Notes: generated from the sequence alone by a model not told the origin. 64,000 nucleotides of DNA from Pseudomonas farris (GCF_019145235.1 NZ_JAHSTV010000001.1:248001-312000), one strand, 5' to 3'. Counted from the first letter of the stretch, positions 1 through 8,847 are shown. Translations and numbers: made by a program.

Positions 1-2
1 TC

Positions 3-167
3 CGCACCGTCACCCAGGTGCTGGAAAACATAGCCTTTCGTGCCTAGATCGGTTGCGACACGGCGGTGCTGTCCGACTTTTCCAAACTGCTGGCCATACC
101 GTTGCGGGATGGTTGTAATTTGATGGATGTGATTGGCAGGCGGTTGCGGGCGCAGGTTGTGGAGTGA
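3..167 (+). pseudogene. Possible 3' remnant of an unidentified gene with in-frame TAG
   Basis: Frame 3 reads as protein-like sequence from the window edge to a TGA at 165-167, but is interrupted by TAG at 45-47. The downstream part (starting IGCDTAVLSDFSKLL) has a plausible codon pattern. I do not recognise the family. It could be the decayed end of a gene starting outside the window, or chance coding-like sequence; confidence is low. Confidence 0.25.
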
Positions 168-231
168 AATGAAAACGGGCGACCTGTAGGTCGCCCAATT
201 TAAATAGTGAGTCCAACTAAACGAATGACGT

Positions 232-792
232 TTACGCTCCTGGTAAGCTACTCACAGGAATGCGCTGCTGAGGCTGAGTAATGTCGTAAACATGCTGCTC
301 GCAGCGATCACCAATAAACTGGAACTCCACCAGATAGACTCTACTTTTTTCCGGAGTAAAGGTGCTCTTGAGCGGACCGCAGCTATAAATATTCCCGGCT
401 CTCCCATCCGTTGAATAACCCGATACCTGGAAGGGCTGATCGACATCAGCCTGTGCTTCCAACTGCGGGAATCGTTTCACCGTCGCACTATTGGCCACTT
501 CGTTGAGTTTAGCGATCCAGCCGAACACCTTCTCACGACCCGAGTCCACCACCGTTCCAAGCACCTCCATGCGCTGGTCGGGATCTGCTGCGCGCCTGAT
601 CGAAAACTCTACCGGGTGCGTATAACCGGAGGCTCTCATGATGACCTTGGCGTGCTGCGCATCCACCGTCACCGTGTTCTGACGAAGCTGGACGCCGTCT
701 TTTAGAAAACTGGGTGAGGAGTCTCTGGTGTTGGAGTGACAGCCTGGTAATGCCAGAATCAGAGGCAGTAATAGTAGTGCGTATTGCTTCAT
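232..792 (-). CDS. Putative outer-membrane or periplasmic lipoprotein
   Basis: A 186-residue protein with a short lysine-containing N-terminus, a leucine-rich hydrophobic stretch and a lipobox LPGC ending at about residue 18, so it should be cleaved by signal peptidase II and lipidated on Cys18. The residue after the Cys is His rather than Asp, which by the +2 rule favours the outer membrane. The mature part has two further Cys near residues 138 and 164 that could form a disulfide. I do not recognise a domain. It stands alone, with more than 500 bp of gene-free DNA upstream. The gene call is firm; the function is unknown. Confidence 0.75.
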   Translation of the reverse strand: MKQYALLLLPLILALPGCHSNTRDSSPSFLKDGVQLRQNTVTVDAQHAKVIMRASGYTHPVEFSIRRAADPDQRMEVLGTVVDSGREKVFGWIAKLNEVANSATVKRFPQLEAQADVDQPFQVSGYSTDGRAGNIYSCGPLKSTFTPEKSRVYLVEFQFIGDRCEQHVYDITQPQQRIPVSSLPGA

Positions 793-1340
793 GTATAAAT
801 ATCCTTAGAGTCGTATATTTTAGCTGACGGGGAACGGAGTTAGTGTTTGGCACGACACTATTTCGCGTTGATCACTACTGTTGAAGCGAGCATATCGCCC
901 AATCTTTTCCGAGCCCCAAAAAAAACAAACTCCCAATCTAAAAAAAGCAGGAAAAACTTCAAAAAATTACGAACAAATGATTGAAGATAGCTGCACCCCA
1001 AAAGGCTCGACGCCGCCCCGACACGGCAAACGCTGAGGGCGTTTGCAGAGCGAATACGTCATAAGGGGGTAAGTGCGCGCTTGGGTCAGAAGGTCCAAAG
1101 CGTGGCGTAAACGACCATTGCATCGGCGTGCGAATGGTCTGTTCGGTCCCTCGAAACGGCGAAGTGATATCGATGTGATGGCACGATATTTAAGTTGCCT
1201 TCACTCTGGCGTCAATAAGCCGTTCAGGATGTTTTTGGTTGGACGCTCTAGCGCGCGGGTTTTGGTTCATGGCCTGAACTTTCCGAGTGGAAAAACCCTC
1301 CACTCAATAACGCCGTGACATTGATAAGTGAGGCTCACTG
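793..1340. other. Gene-poor intergenic stretch with two hairpins
   Basis: No convincing gene in this 548-bp stretch. Hairpins are visible at 1026-1046 (GCAAACGC/GCGTTTGC arms) and 1113-1139 (GACCATTG arm paired with CGAATGGTC). An 81-codon open frame at 1073-1318 lacks a clear ribosome binding site and encodes a very basic protein; I do not call it. The segment 1073-1318 could be a dispersed intergenic repeat or a structured RNA, but this cannot be decided from one copy. Confidence 0.4.
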
Positions 1341-1619
1341 ATGAAAACCACCCTGCTGAAACTGACCTTCGCCGCCACTCTCGCCTGTGCCCTCCCCGTT
1401 TGGGCCTGCCCGCCCGACGAAGCCACCGCCAAGCGCGAACTACTGGCCAAGGAAGTCGCCAAGATCACTGAGCAGAACCCGGCCAAGGCCAAGGAGATCA
1501 ATGACGAGTTGCAGAAGATGGACCTGGAAACGGCCAGCGCGGATTTGCCGGACAAGTGCCAGTTGATTGATCAGCGTCTCAAGGAGTTGCAGTCGGCAGA
1601 GAAGAAAGCCGAGAGCTGA
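1341..1619 (+). CDS. Small secreted protein, function unknown
   Basis: A 92-residue protein with a typical Sec signal peptide: Lys at position 2, a hydrophobic core through about residue 20, and a cleavage site near VWA/CPP. The mature part is about 70 residues, rich in Glu, Lys and Ala, probably alpha-helical, with two Cys (next to the cleavage site and near residue 72). AGTGAGG lies 5-11 nt before the ATG. A bidirectional terminator follows. No family recognised; the likely location is the periplasm. Confidence 0.75.
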   Translation: MKTTLLKLTFAATLACALPVWACPPDEATAKRELLAKEVAKITEQNPAKAKEINDELQKMDLETASADLPDKCQLIDQRLKELQSAEKKAES

Positions 1620-1692
1620 AACGGCGAGATCAAAAGATCGCAGCCTTCGGCAGCTCCTACACGGGTTTCTGCGATTTTTTGACGTAAAAAAA

Positions 1693-1715
1693 CCCGGACA
1701 CTGTCCGGGTTTTTT
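1693..1715. terminator. Bidirectional intrinsic terminator
   Basis: Perfect stem CCCGGACA/TGTCCGGG flanked by A-tract on the left and T-tract on the right. It serves the small secreted protein gene and the convergent helicase gene. Confidence 0.85.
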
Positions 1716-1734
1716 ATTGGATTGCTACCGCGCT

Positions 1735-3081
1735 TTATTCAGCAGCCGGCGCTTCCGGTTTGCGGCGCTTGAGCGGGGCCATGCCGTCCTTGCTGACCAG
1801 CGACAGGGCGTCGGTCTTCGGGCGGTTGGCGATCTTGCGTTTGGTCGGAGCCTTGGCGCCGGTTTTCTTCTTGTCGCCTTTGGCGTCGACCTTTTTCTTC
1901 TTCACGCCAACGGCTTTGCCCGAGGCCTTGACCTTTTTCGGTCCGCCGTAGGTGCCTTTGACTTCCTTGATGGTGCGGCGCTCGAAGCTCTGCTTGAGGT
2001 AGCGCTCGACGCTCGACATCAGGTTCCAGTCGCCATGGCAGATCAGCGAGATGGCCAAGCCATCGTTGCCGGCGCGGCCGGTGCGACCGATGCGGTGAAC
2101 GTATTCGTCGCCGCTGCGCGGCATGTCGAAGTTGATCACCAGGTCCAGGCCTTCCACGTCCAGGCCACGGGCCGCGACGTCGGTGGCCACAAGGATCTTC
2201 ACGCCGCCCTGCTTCAGACGGTCGATGGCCAGTTTGCGGTCTTTCTGGTCTTTGTCACCGTGCAGCACGAACGCTTTGTATTCCTGCGCCACCAGACGGC
2301 CGTAAATACGGTCGGCCATGGCCCGGGTATTGGTGAACACGATGGCCTTCTGATAGGTCTCGTTGGCCAGCAGCCAGTTCACGATCTGTTCTTTGTGCTG
2401 ATTGTGGTCGGCGGTGATGATCTGTTGACGAGTGGTGGCGTTCAGATCGCTGACGTTGTTCAACTGCAAGTGTTCAGGGTTGTTCAGAACCTTGGCGACC
2501 ATCTCGCGCAGGCCCGAACCGCCGGTGGTGGCGGAGAACAGCATGGTCTGCTGACGGTTGGTGCACTCTTCCACCAGACGCTGCACGTCTTCGGCAAAGC
2601 CCATGTCGAGCATGCGGTCGGCTTCGTCGAGCACCAGCACTTCGACTTCTTTGAGGTCGAGGTTACCGGCGTTCAGTTGCTCGATCATCCGGCCCGGCGT
2701 ACCGATCAGGATGTCCGGCACCTTGCGCAGCATGGCGGCCTGGACCTTGAAGTCTTCACCACCGGTGATCAGGCCGGACTTGATGAAGGTGAACTGAGCA
2801 AAGCGCTCGACTTCCTTGATGGTCTGCTGGGCCAGCTCGCGGGTCGGCAGCAGGATCAGGGTCTTGATGCTGACGCGGACTTTAGCCGGGCCGATCAAGC
2901 GGTTGAGGATCGGCAAAACGAATGCAGCGGTTTTGCCGCTACCGGTTTGCGCTGTCACCCGCAGGTCACGCCCCTGGAGCGCGAGCGGGATAGCCGCTGC
3001 TTGCACAGGCGTTGGCTCGACAAATTTAAGCTCGGCCACGGCTTTGAGCAGGCGTTCGTGCAGGGCGAATTGGGAAAACAC
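1735..3081 (-). CDS. DEAD-box ATP-dependent RNA helicase
   Basis: A 448-residue superfamily 2 helicase using a GTG start at 3081, chosen because GAGG lies at the right spacing and FSQFALHERLL is where family members begin; the longer open frame upstream is not protein-like. Motifs in order: Q motif (EPTPVQ, about 22-27), motif I AQTGSGKT (44-51), PTRELAQQ (79-86), DEAD (152-155), SAT (183-185), and HRIGRTGRAG in the second RecA domain. The C-terminal 80 residues are a Lys-rich basic tail typical of RhlE/DeaD-type helicases that bind RNA. It should unwind RNA duplexes in ribosome assembly or mRNA turnover. The symbol is left open because several paralogues exist in Pseudomonas. Confidence 0.93.
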   Translation of the reverse strand: MFSQFALHERLLKAVAELKFVEPTPVQAAAIPLALQGRDLRVTAQTGSGKTAAFVLPILNRLIGPAKVRVSIKTLILLPTRELAQQTIKEVERFAQFTFIKSGLITGGEDFKVQAAMLRKVPDILIGTPGRMIEQLNAGNLDLKEVEVLVLDEADRMLDMGFAEDVQRLVEECTNRQQTMLFSATTGGSGLREMVAKVLNNPEHLQLNNVSDLNATTRQQIITADHNQHKEQIVNWLLANETYQKAIVFTNTRAMADRIYGRLVAQEYKAFVLHGDKDQKDRKLAIDRLKQGGVKILVATDVAARGLDVEGLDLVINFDMPRSGDEYVHRIGRTGRAGNDGLAISLICHGDWNLMSSVERYLKQSFERRTIKEVKGTYGGPKKVKASGKAVGVKKKKVDAKGDKKKTGAKAPTKRKIANRPKTDALSLVSKDGMAPLKRRKPEAPAAE

Positions 3082-3274
3082 GGGTGCTACCTCGAAGAAA
3101 TACAAAAAAACAGCTGCATAGGGTAACGGTTTCGAGCGCGAAGGCCGAGTTTCTTTATACAAACGGCTGCAAACAGTGGTTTTTTTGTTGCCTGATTTGT
3201 CCCTAAACGTCATCCGGAACGTCTTAAATGCTCTAATCGCCCCGTCGCGTCCTACAGAAGAACCGTTTTCGCCC

Positions 3275-4573
3275 ATGGATATCAAACAGCTCTGGCTCAA
3301 CACCCAAGACCTCTGGGGTGCTCTCGATCAGCACCCGCTCCTGCATTCCACGCTCGCGCTGATGTTGCTGCTGGTGGTGGCGCTGATGCTCGGACGAGTG
3401 GCGCGTTACCTCATTCTTCACGCGACCAAAATCCTCGGTCGCCAGCCGTCGTTGCACTGGATCACCGATTTTCGCCACAACAAAGTGTTTCATCGCCTGG
3501 CACAGATGACGCCCTCGCTGGTGATACAGTTCGGCCTGCACCTGGTACCGGAGTTGGGCAAGACCAGCCTGAACTTCCTCGGCAACGTGGCGCTGGCGTT
3601 CACCATTCTGTTCCTGGTGCTGGCCGTCAGCGCATTGCTCAATGCCCTGCTGGACATCTACGCCCGCACCGAACATGCCCGCACCCGCTCGATCAAAGGC
3701 TACGTGCAACTGGCGAAAATGGTGCTGTTCGTGTTTGGCGCGATCATCATCGTCGCCACGTTGATCGACCGTTCGCCGCTGTTGCTGCTGTCGGGTCTGG
3801 GCGCCATGTCGGCGGTGATTCTGTTGGTCTACAAAGACACCCTGCTGTCGTTCGTTGCCAGTGTGCAACTGACCAGCAACGACATGCTGCGGGTCGGCGA
3901 CTGGATCGAGATGCCGCAAGTCGGTGCCGACGGTGACGTGGTGGACATCACCTTGCACACGGTCAAGGTGCAGAATTTCGACAAGACCATTGTGTCGATC
4001 CCGACCTGGCGCCTGATGTCCGAGTCGTTCAAGAACTGGCGCGGCATGCAGCAGTCCGGTGGGCGCCGAATCAAGCGCAGCCTGTTCATCGACGCCAGCG
4101 GCGTGCGGTTTATTCGCGATGACGAAGAGCTGAAACTGGCTCAGGTGCATCTGCTGACCGACTACATGAGCCGCAAGAAAGCCGAGCTCAAGGCCTGGAA
4201 CGAAGCTCAGGGCAACGTCGCGGCGATGTCGGCCAACCGTCGACGGATGACCAACATCGGCACCTTTCGCGCCTATGCGTTGGCGTATCTGAAGAGTCAC
4301 CCGGAGATTCAGCCGAACATGACCTGCATGGTTCGGCAAATGCAAACCACGGCCCAGGGCATTCCGCTGGAAATCTACTGCTTCACCCGCACTACCGTGT
4401 GGGCCGATTACGAGCGGATTCAGGGGGATATTTTCGATTACCTGCTGGCGGTGCTGCCGGAGTTTGGCTTGAGCCTTTATCAGCAGCCGAGCGGTGGTGA
4501 TTTGCGGTCGGGGTTGCTCCCGGCGGTGTTGGGCGCGAGCCACATTCCCGAGTCTGAAAAACACGTCATGTAG
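3275..4573 (+). CDS. ybdG: Mechanosensitive channel of the MscS superfamily, YbdG type
   Basis: A 432-residue inner-membrane protein. Hydrophobic segments lie near residues 20-42, 108-128, 146-167 and 170-205; the last runs into the MscS-type pore helix and beta domain (LLLLSGLGAMSAVILLVYKD, then NDMLRVGDWIEMP). Residues VKVQNFDKTIVSIPTW and ESFKNWRGM closely match my memory of E. coli YbdG (MscM). The channel would open under hypo-osmotic membrane tension. The ATG at 3275 was chosen over upstream in-frame codons because it fits family length. The gene is divergent from the helicase and ends before a REPIN. Confidence 0.9.
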   Translation: MDIKQLWLNTQDLWGALDQHPLLHSTLALMLLLVVALMLGRVARYLILHATKILGRQPSLHWITDFRHNKVFHRLAQMTPSLVIQFGLHLVPELGKTSLNFLGNVALAFTILFLVLAVSALLNALLDIYARTEHARTRSIKGYVQLAKMVLFVFGAIIIVATLIDRSPLLLLSGLGAMSAVILLVYKDTLLSFVASVQLTSNDMLRVGDWIEMPQVGADGDVVDITLHTVKVQNFDKTIVSIPTWRLMSESFKNWRGMQQSGGRRIKRSLFIDASGVRFIRDDEELKLAQVHLLTDYMSRKKAELKAWNEAQGNVAAMSANRRRMTNIGTFRAYALAYLKSHPEIQPNMTCMVRQMQTTAQGIPLEIYCFTRTTVWADYERIQGDIFDYLLAVLPEFGLSLYQQPSGGDLRSGLLPAVLGASHIPESEKHVM

Positions 4574-4583
4574 CACCACATAT

Positions 4584-4683
4584 CCCTTTGTGGGAGCGGG
4601 CTTGCTCGCGAAGGCGGAGTGTCAGCCGACATCTATGTTGAATGTCATACCGCATTCGCGAGCAAGCCCGCTCCCACAAGGGA
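4584..4683. repeat. REPIN (paired REP palindromes)
   Basis: Two inverted GTGGGAGCGGGCTTGCTCGC copies about 50 bp apart with GTGGGAG outermost; lies between convergent genes. Confidence 0.9.
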
Positions 4684-5550
4684 TTAGTGTGCAACCGCCG
4701 GCTGGCGTACACCCAACCGACTAATCCACACCGCCATCAGAATCACCGACCCACCAAACAACAACCGTCCCAGCTCTTCATGCTGATTCCAGATCAGCAA
4801 GTTGATCAGCAACCCCACCGGCACATGCAGATTGTTCATCACCGCCAGCGTCCCGCCGTTCACCAGGCACGCGCCCTTGTTCCACCAGTACAAACCCAGC
4901 GCGGTCGAGACCAGGCCGAGGAACAGCAGCACGCCCCATTGCAGCGGCGCTTCGGGCAGGAAGTTCTGTTTGCCGAACAGCAGAAACGCCGGCAATGCCA
5001 CCGCTAACGCGCCCAGGTAGAAGTAGCCGAAGCGTCGGTAATGCGGCAGATCGCTCGGATGTCGGGCTACCAGATGTTTGTAGAGCACCTGCCCGGCGGC
5101 GTAGGTGAAGTTGGCCAGTTGCAGCAACAAAAAGCCCATGAAGAAATCCGGGTTGATCCGGTCATAACGAATCACTGCCGCACCCGCGACCGCCACCAGT
5201 GCCGCGATCAATGCCCACGGGTTGAAGCGCCGGTTCAGCGCGTCTTCGATCAGGGTCACGTGCAGCGGCGTGAGGATGGTGAACAGCAATACTTCCGGCA
5301 CCGTCAGCACCCGGAAGCTCAGGTACAGGCAGACGTAAGTCACACCGAACTGCAACGCGCCGATCAGCAACATGCCACGCATGAACGCCGGCTCAACCTG
5401 ACGCCAGCGTGTCAGCGGAATGAACACCAGCCCCGCCAGCAGCACCCGCACCAGCACCGCGAAGTAACTGTCGACATGCCCGGCCAGGTATTCGCCGATC
5501 AAACTGAAGGAAAACGCCTGGATCAGCGTGACAAAAAGTAGATAGCCCAT
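4684..5550 (-). CDS. EamA/DMT-superfamily transporter
   Basis: A 288-residue membrane protein with about ten hydrophobic segments in two repeats, the EamA arrangement of drug/metabolite exporters. The ATG at 5550 was chosen because GAGGCG precedes it by a normal spacing and the first helix (LLFVTLIQAFSFSLIGEYLA) follows at once. Relatives in Pseudomonas are annotated as carboxylate/amino acid/amine transporters; the substrate cannot be read from sequence. The gene is flanked by a REPIN on each side, so it is probably a single-gene unit. Confidence 0.85.
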   Translation of the reverse strand: MGYLLFVTLIQAFSFSLIGEYLAGHVDSYFAVLVRVLLAGLVFIPLTRWRQVEPAFMRGMLLIGALQFGVTYVCLYLSFRVLTVPEVLLFTILTPLHVTLIEDALNRRFNPWALIAALVAVAGAAVIRYDRINPDFFMGFLLLQLANFTYAAGQVLYKHLVARHPSDLPHYRRFGYFYLGALAVALPAFLLFGKQNFLPEAPLQWGVLLFLGLVSTALGLYWWNKGACLVNGGTLAVMNNLHVPVGLLINLLIWNQHEELGRLLFGGSVILMAVWISRLGVRQPAVAH

Positions 5551-5628
5551 GGTCGCCTCATTTCGAATGGCGGCGACGATAGCGGGTTTTGCCCTTGATC
5601 GCGAACAGTCAGGCAATACACAAATCTA

Positions 5629-5720
5629 CTGTGGGAGCGGGCTTGCTCGCGAATGCGGTGGGTCAGTCAACATTAATATCCACTGACACGCCCTCTTCGC
5701 GAGCAAGCCCGCTCCCACAG
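5629..5720. repeat. REPIN
   Basis: Inverted pair of the GTGGGAGCGGGCTTGCTCGC motif with a spacer of about 45 bp; lies between the EamA gene start and the azoR terminator. Confidence 0.9.
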
Positions 5721-5751
5721 GGGTTGTGTGTCCGCTCACTAAATCGCGGGC

Positions 5752-5790
5752 AAAAAAAAGCCCGATCTCGCTAATGCGTTCAATCGGGCT
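5752..5790 (-). terminator. Terminator of azoR
   Basis: Read on the minus strand: AGCCCGAT, loop, ATCGGGCT, then a run of eight T. It lies about 110 nt downstream of azoR. Confidence 0.75.
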
Positions 5791-5897
5791 AGAGCACTCA
5801 GGAGCAACAAGTGCAAAGGGAGGTTCGATGCGCGTACAGGCTTGAAGGGTTGCGCCAGGTCACTAGACCATCCAGCGATTATCTGGCGATTAACGGA

Positions 5898-6497
5898 TCA
5901 GGCGACCTGGGAAAGCTTGGCGTTGGCCTGGTTCAAGCCTTTCTCCTGGAAGTCGCCGCCCAGGTTCATGCCTTCGGCGTGAATGAACGTTACGTCGTGG
6001 ATGCCGATGAAGCCCATGACCTGGCGCAGGTACGGTTCCTGATGATCCGCGGTGCTGCCGGCGTAGATCCCGCCCCGCGCGGTCAGCACATAAGCACGCT
6101 TGCCGCTGAGCAAACCTTGAGGGCCGGTTTCGGTGTACTTGAAGGTCACACCGGCACGCAGCACGTGGTCAAGCCAGGCTTTAAGGGTGCTCGGAATGGC
6201 GAAGTTGTACATCGGCGCGGCCATCACCAGTACGTCGGCGGCCAGCAGTTCATCGGTCAGCAGGTTGGAGCGTTCCAGCGAGGCTTGTTCGATGTCGTTG
6301 CGTTGTTCGGCAGGTTTCATCCAGCCGCCCAGCAAGTTGATGTCCAGGTGCGGCACCGGGGTGCTGGCCAAGTCACGGACGGTGATCTGGTCGGCCGGGT
6401 GGGCGGCTTTCCATTGGCTGATGAAGGTCTGGGTCAGCTGGCGGGAAACCGAGTCTTGCTGACGGGCGCTGCTTTCGATGATCAGAACGCGGGACAT
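5898..6497 (-). CDS. azoR: FMN-dependent NADH:quinone oxidoreductase/azoreductase
   Basis: A 199-residue flavodoxin-fold protein. The N-terminus (VLIIESSARQQDSVSR) is the phosphate-binding loop, and MAAPMYNFAIPSTLKAWLDH is the characteristic FMN-binding segment of AzoR. It should reduce quinones and azo dyes by two-electron transfer from NAD(P)H in the cytoplasm, usually as a homodimer. Length matches the family (about 200). An inverted repeat TATCGATG/CATCGATA upstream looks like a LysR-type operator, although no divergent LysR gene adjoins it. Confidence 0.93.
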   Translation of the reverse strand: MSRVLIIESSARQQDSVSRQLTQTFISQWKAAHPADQITVRDLASTPVPHLDINLLGGWMKPAEQRNDIEQASLERSNLLTDELLAADVLVMAAPMYNFAIPSTLKAWLDHVLRAGVTFKYTETGPQGLLSGKRAYVLTARGGIYAGSTADHQEPYLRQVMGFIGIHDVTFIHAEGMNLGGDFQEKGLNQANAKLSQVA

Positions 6498-6557
6498 GGG
6501 ATGTAGCCTCCATCTGAGAATGCTGTAGGTCGATGGAGTGAAGGTTAAACAGAGTCA

Positions 6558-6599
6558 TATCGATGAAAAAGCGCAAATAACTGCTATAAAGCATCGATA
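6558..6599. promoter_or_regulatory. Inverted repeat upstream of azoR, possible LysR-type operator
   Basis: Arms TATCGATG (6558-6565) and CATCGATA (6592-6599) are perfect inverted repeats 26 bp apart, 61 bp before the azoR start. The size and AT-rich centre suit a LysR-family dimer-of-dimers site; binding is an inference. Confidence 0.4.
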
Positions 6600-6622
6600 A
6601 ATTCGTTTATAAGCGGAGCGTG

Positions 6623-6718
6623 CCCTGTGGGAGCGGGCTTGCTCGCGAAGGCGGTGTGTCAGGCAACATTGATGTCGACTGATACTCCCTCTTCGCGAGC
6701 AAGCCCGCTCCCACAGGG
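6623..6718. repeat. REPIN
   Basis: Perfectly paired ends CCCTGTGGGAG and CTCCCACAGGG with the REP core GCGGGCTTGCTCGCGAAG; lies downstream of the small secreted protein gene at 6727. Confidence 0.9.
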
Positions 6719-6726
6719 TTGTAAAG

Positions 6727-7056
6727 TCATTTCGGGGTGCAGGTCAGGTTGATACGCATCTTGATGATGGTCCGGGTGAACTTGGCGGTGGCGTTTTTGT
6801 GTTTACCGGCGGGCACTTCGATGGTGCGGGTACGCGGCGACTCCGGGCCATTGTTGAAAACCACCCTGCAGATCGCATCAGTACTGCCGTAGTTGTTCAC
6901 TTGAATGGAGGCGATGTCGTTATCCGTGTCGTACGAGTTGTAGTCGATGCTCAAGCCGTTCAATTGCTTTTGAACGTCGATCGGATAAGCAAACGCAGTC
7001 AGCGGCAGCATTGCCAACACCGCACAACCCGCCATCACACTACAAAGTTTTTTCAT
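6727..7056 (-). CDS. Small secreted protein, function unknown
   Basis: A 109-residue protein with a Sec signal peptide (MKKLCSVMAGCAVLAMLPL, cleavage near AFA/YP). The mature domain is about 86 residues, beta-rich in appearance, with Cys near residues 63 and 106 that could pair. Pseudomonas homologues sometimes carry a '3-phosphoglycerate kinase' label, which is certainly wrong for a secreted protein this small. It ends beside a REPIN and is divergent from the LysR gene. The role is unknown. Confidence 0.75.
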   Translation of the reverse strand: MKKLCSVMAGCAVLAMLPLTAFAYPIDVQKQLNGLSIDYNSYDTDNDIASIQVNNYGSTDAICRVVFNNGPESPRTRTIEVPAGKHKNATAKFTRTIIKMRINLTCTPK

Positions 7057-7105
7057 TCAGCAGCCTCCAATAAGGACTGCCAGCTTAGGACAAGAGGAGC
7101 TCAAC

Positions 7106-8029
7106 ATGAAAGCGCCCCGCGTGACCCTTGATCAATGGCGAACATTGCAGGCCGTGGTCGATCACGGCGGTTTCGCCCAGGCCGCCGAAGCGCTGCACCG
7201 CTCGCAATCGTCGGTCAGCTACACCGTAGCGCGCATGCAGGACCAACTCGGTGTGCCATTGCTGCGCATCGACGGCCGCAAAGCGGTGCTCACCGAAGCC
7301 GGCGGCGTGCTGCTGCGCCGCTCCCGGCAACTGGTGAAACAGGCCAGCCAACTGGAAGACCTGGCCCATCACATGGAACAAGGCTGGGAAGCGGAAGTGC
7401 GGCTGGTGGTCGACGCCGCCTACCCCAGCGCCCGCCTCGTCCGCGCACTGACCGCGTTCATGCCGCAAAGCCGTGGCTGCCGGGTGCGTCTGCGCGAAGA
7501 AGTGCTGTCGGGTGTCGAGGAAGTGCTGCTCGAAGGCGTGGCCGATCTGGCCATCACCGGTTTCAGCATTCCCGGTTATCTGGGCGCAGAATTGAGCGAC
7601 GTCGAATTTATCGCGGTCGCCCACCCCGAGCATTCCTTGCATCGCTTGAACCGCGAACTGAACTTCCAGGACCTGGAAAGCCAGATGCAAGTGGTGATCC
7701 GCGACTCCGGCCGTCAGCAACCGCGAGATGTCGGCTGGCTCGGCGCCGAACAGCGCTGGACCGTTGGCAGCCTGGCCACCGCCGCGACCTTCGTCAGCAG
7801 CGGCCTGGGCTTCGCGTGGTTGCCTCGGCACATGATCGAGCGCGAACTCAAGGAAGGGACGCTCAAAGTGCTACCGTTGGACCAGGGTGGCAGCCGCAAC
7901 CCGAGCTTCTATCTGTATTCAAACAAGGACAAACCCTTGGGCCCGGCCACGCAGATTCTCATCGAATTGCTGCGCACCTTCGATACCGCGCCGCTGGATG
8001 CGCCCTTCGCCGCCCCTGAACAAGCCTGA
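7106..8029 (+). CDS. LysR-family transcriptional regulator
   Basis: A 307-residue regulator with an N-terminal winged helix-turn-helix (about 7-66; FAQAAEALHRSQSSVSYTVA is the recognition region) and a LysR substrate-binding domain (about 90-295). AGAGGAGCTC precedes the ATG. It is followed after 14 nt by an alpha/beta hydrolase and then ppiA on the same strand, so the three may be co-transcribed. The ligand and targets are not evident. It is separated from azoR by another gene, so a role there is only a possibility. Confidence 0.9.
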   Translation: MKAPRVTLDQWRTLQAVVDHGGFAQAAEALHRSQSSVSYTVARMQDQLGVPLLRIDGRKAVLTEAGGVLLRRSRQLVKQASQLEDLAHHMEQGWEAEVRLVVDAAYPSARLVRALTAFMPQSRGCRVRLREEVLSGVEEVLLEGVADLAITGFSIPGYLGAELSDVEFIAVAHPEHSLHRLNRELNFQDLESQMQVVIRDSGRQQPRDVGWLGAEQRWTVGSLATAATFVSSGLGFAWLPRHMIERELKEGTLKVLPLDQGGSRNPSFYLYSNKDKPLGPATQILIELLRTFDTAPLDAPFAAPEQA

Positions 8030-8043
8030 CACGGAGTGTACCC

Positions 8044-8847
8044 ATGGCCTATTTCGAACATGAAGGTTGCAACCTGCACTATGAGGAATATGGCCACGGC
8101 ACGCCGTTGCTGCTGGTTCACGGGCTGGGTTCCAGCACCCTGGACTGGGAAATGCAGATCCCGGCGCTCTCAGCCCATCATCGGGTGATTGTCCCGGATG
8201 TGCGCGGCCACGGGCGCTCCGACAAACCCCGCGAGCGCTACAGCATCGCCGGGTTCAGCGCCGACCTGATTGCGTTGATGGAACACTTGAATCTTGGCCC
8301 TGCGCATCTTGTCGGGCTTTCGATGGGTGGCATGATCGCTTTTCAACTGGCGGTGGACCAGCCGCAACTGCTCAAGAGCCTGTGCATCGTCAACAGCGCG
8401 CCCGAAGTCAAACGGCGCAGCCGCAACGATTACTGGCAGTGGTTCAAGCGCTGGAGTCTGATGCGCGCGCTGAGCATGGGCACCATCGGCAAGGCCCTGG
8501 GTGCCAAGCTGTTTCCCAAGCCCGAACAAGCTTCGTTACGACAAAAAATAGCGGCGCGCTGGGCAAAAAACGACAAACGTGCTTATCTCGCCAGCTTCGA
8601 TGCCATCGTCGGCTGGGGGGTTCAGGAACGACTTTCCAAGGTCTCCTGTCCAACCCTCATCGTCAGCGCCGACCGTGACTACACCCCGGTCGCACTGAAA
8701 GAAACCTATGTAAAACTGCTGCCCGATGCGCGGCTGGTGGTGATCGCCGACTCGCGCCACGCCACCCCGCTGGATCAACCCGAACGTTTCAACCAAACGC
8801 TGCTCGAGTTTCTCACCGCAGTCGACACCACCACTCAGGATCACTGA
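8044..8847 (+). CDS. Alpha/beta-fold hydrolase
   Basis: A 267-residue cytoplasmic hydrolase. The oxyanion HG loop is LLVHGLGS (about 23-30), the nucleophile elbow is GLSMGG with Ser93, the acid is probably in SADRDYTP near 210, and the His in DSRHATPLDQPERF near 239. The fold resembles 3-oxoadipate enol-lactonase and haloperoxidase-like esterases, but without a pathway context the substrate cannot be named. It lies 14 nt after the LysR gene and 3 nt before ppiA, suggesting one transcript. Confidence 0.88.
   Translation: MAYFEHEGCNLHYEEYGHGTPLLLVHGLGSSTLDWEMQIPALSAHHRVIVPDVRGHGRSDKPRERYSIAGFSADLIALMEHLNLGPAHLVGLSMGGMIAFQLAVDQPQLLKSLCIVNSAPEVKRRSRNDYWQWFKRWSLMRALSMGTIGKALGAKLFPKPEQASLRQKIAARWAKNDKRAYLASFDAIVGWGVQERLSKVSCPTLIVSADRDYTPVALKETYVKLLPDARLVVIADSRHATPLDQPERFNQTLLEFLTAVDTTTQDH

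Noticed and set aside
1073..1318. 81-codon open frame in the intergenic stretch
   Set aside because: No Shine-Dalgarno, very basic composition and overlap with a hairpin; kept only as an intergenic observation.
1567..3126. 519-codon open frame on the plus strand
   Set aside because: Antisense of the DEAD-box helicase; high GC keeps the reverse frame open and the protein lacks any domain pattern.
3233..4579. 448-codon minus-strand frame over the mechanosensitive channel gene
   Set aside because: Shadow frame; the plus-strand protein matches YbdG in detail.
4584..4683. Regularly recurring palindromes considered as CRISPR repeats
   Set aside because: They occur as isolated inverted pairs scattered between genes, not as direct repeats with equal spacers; they are REP elements.
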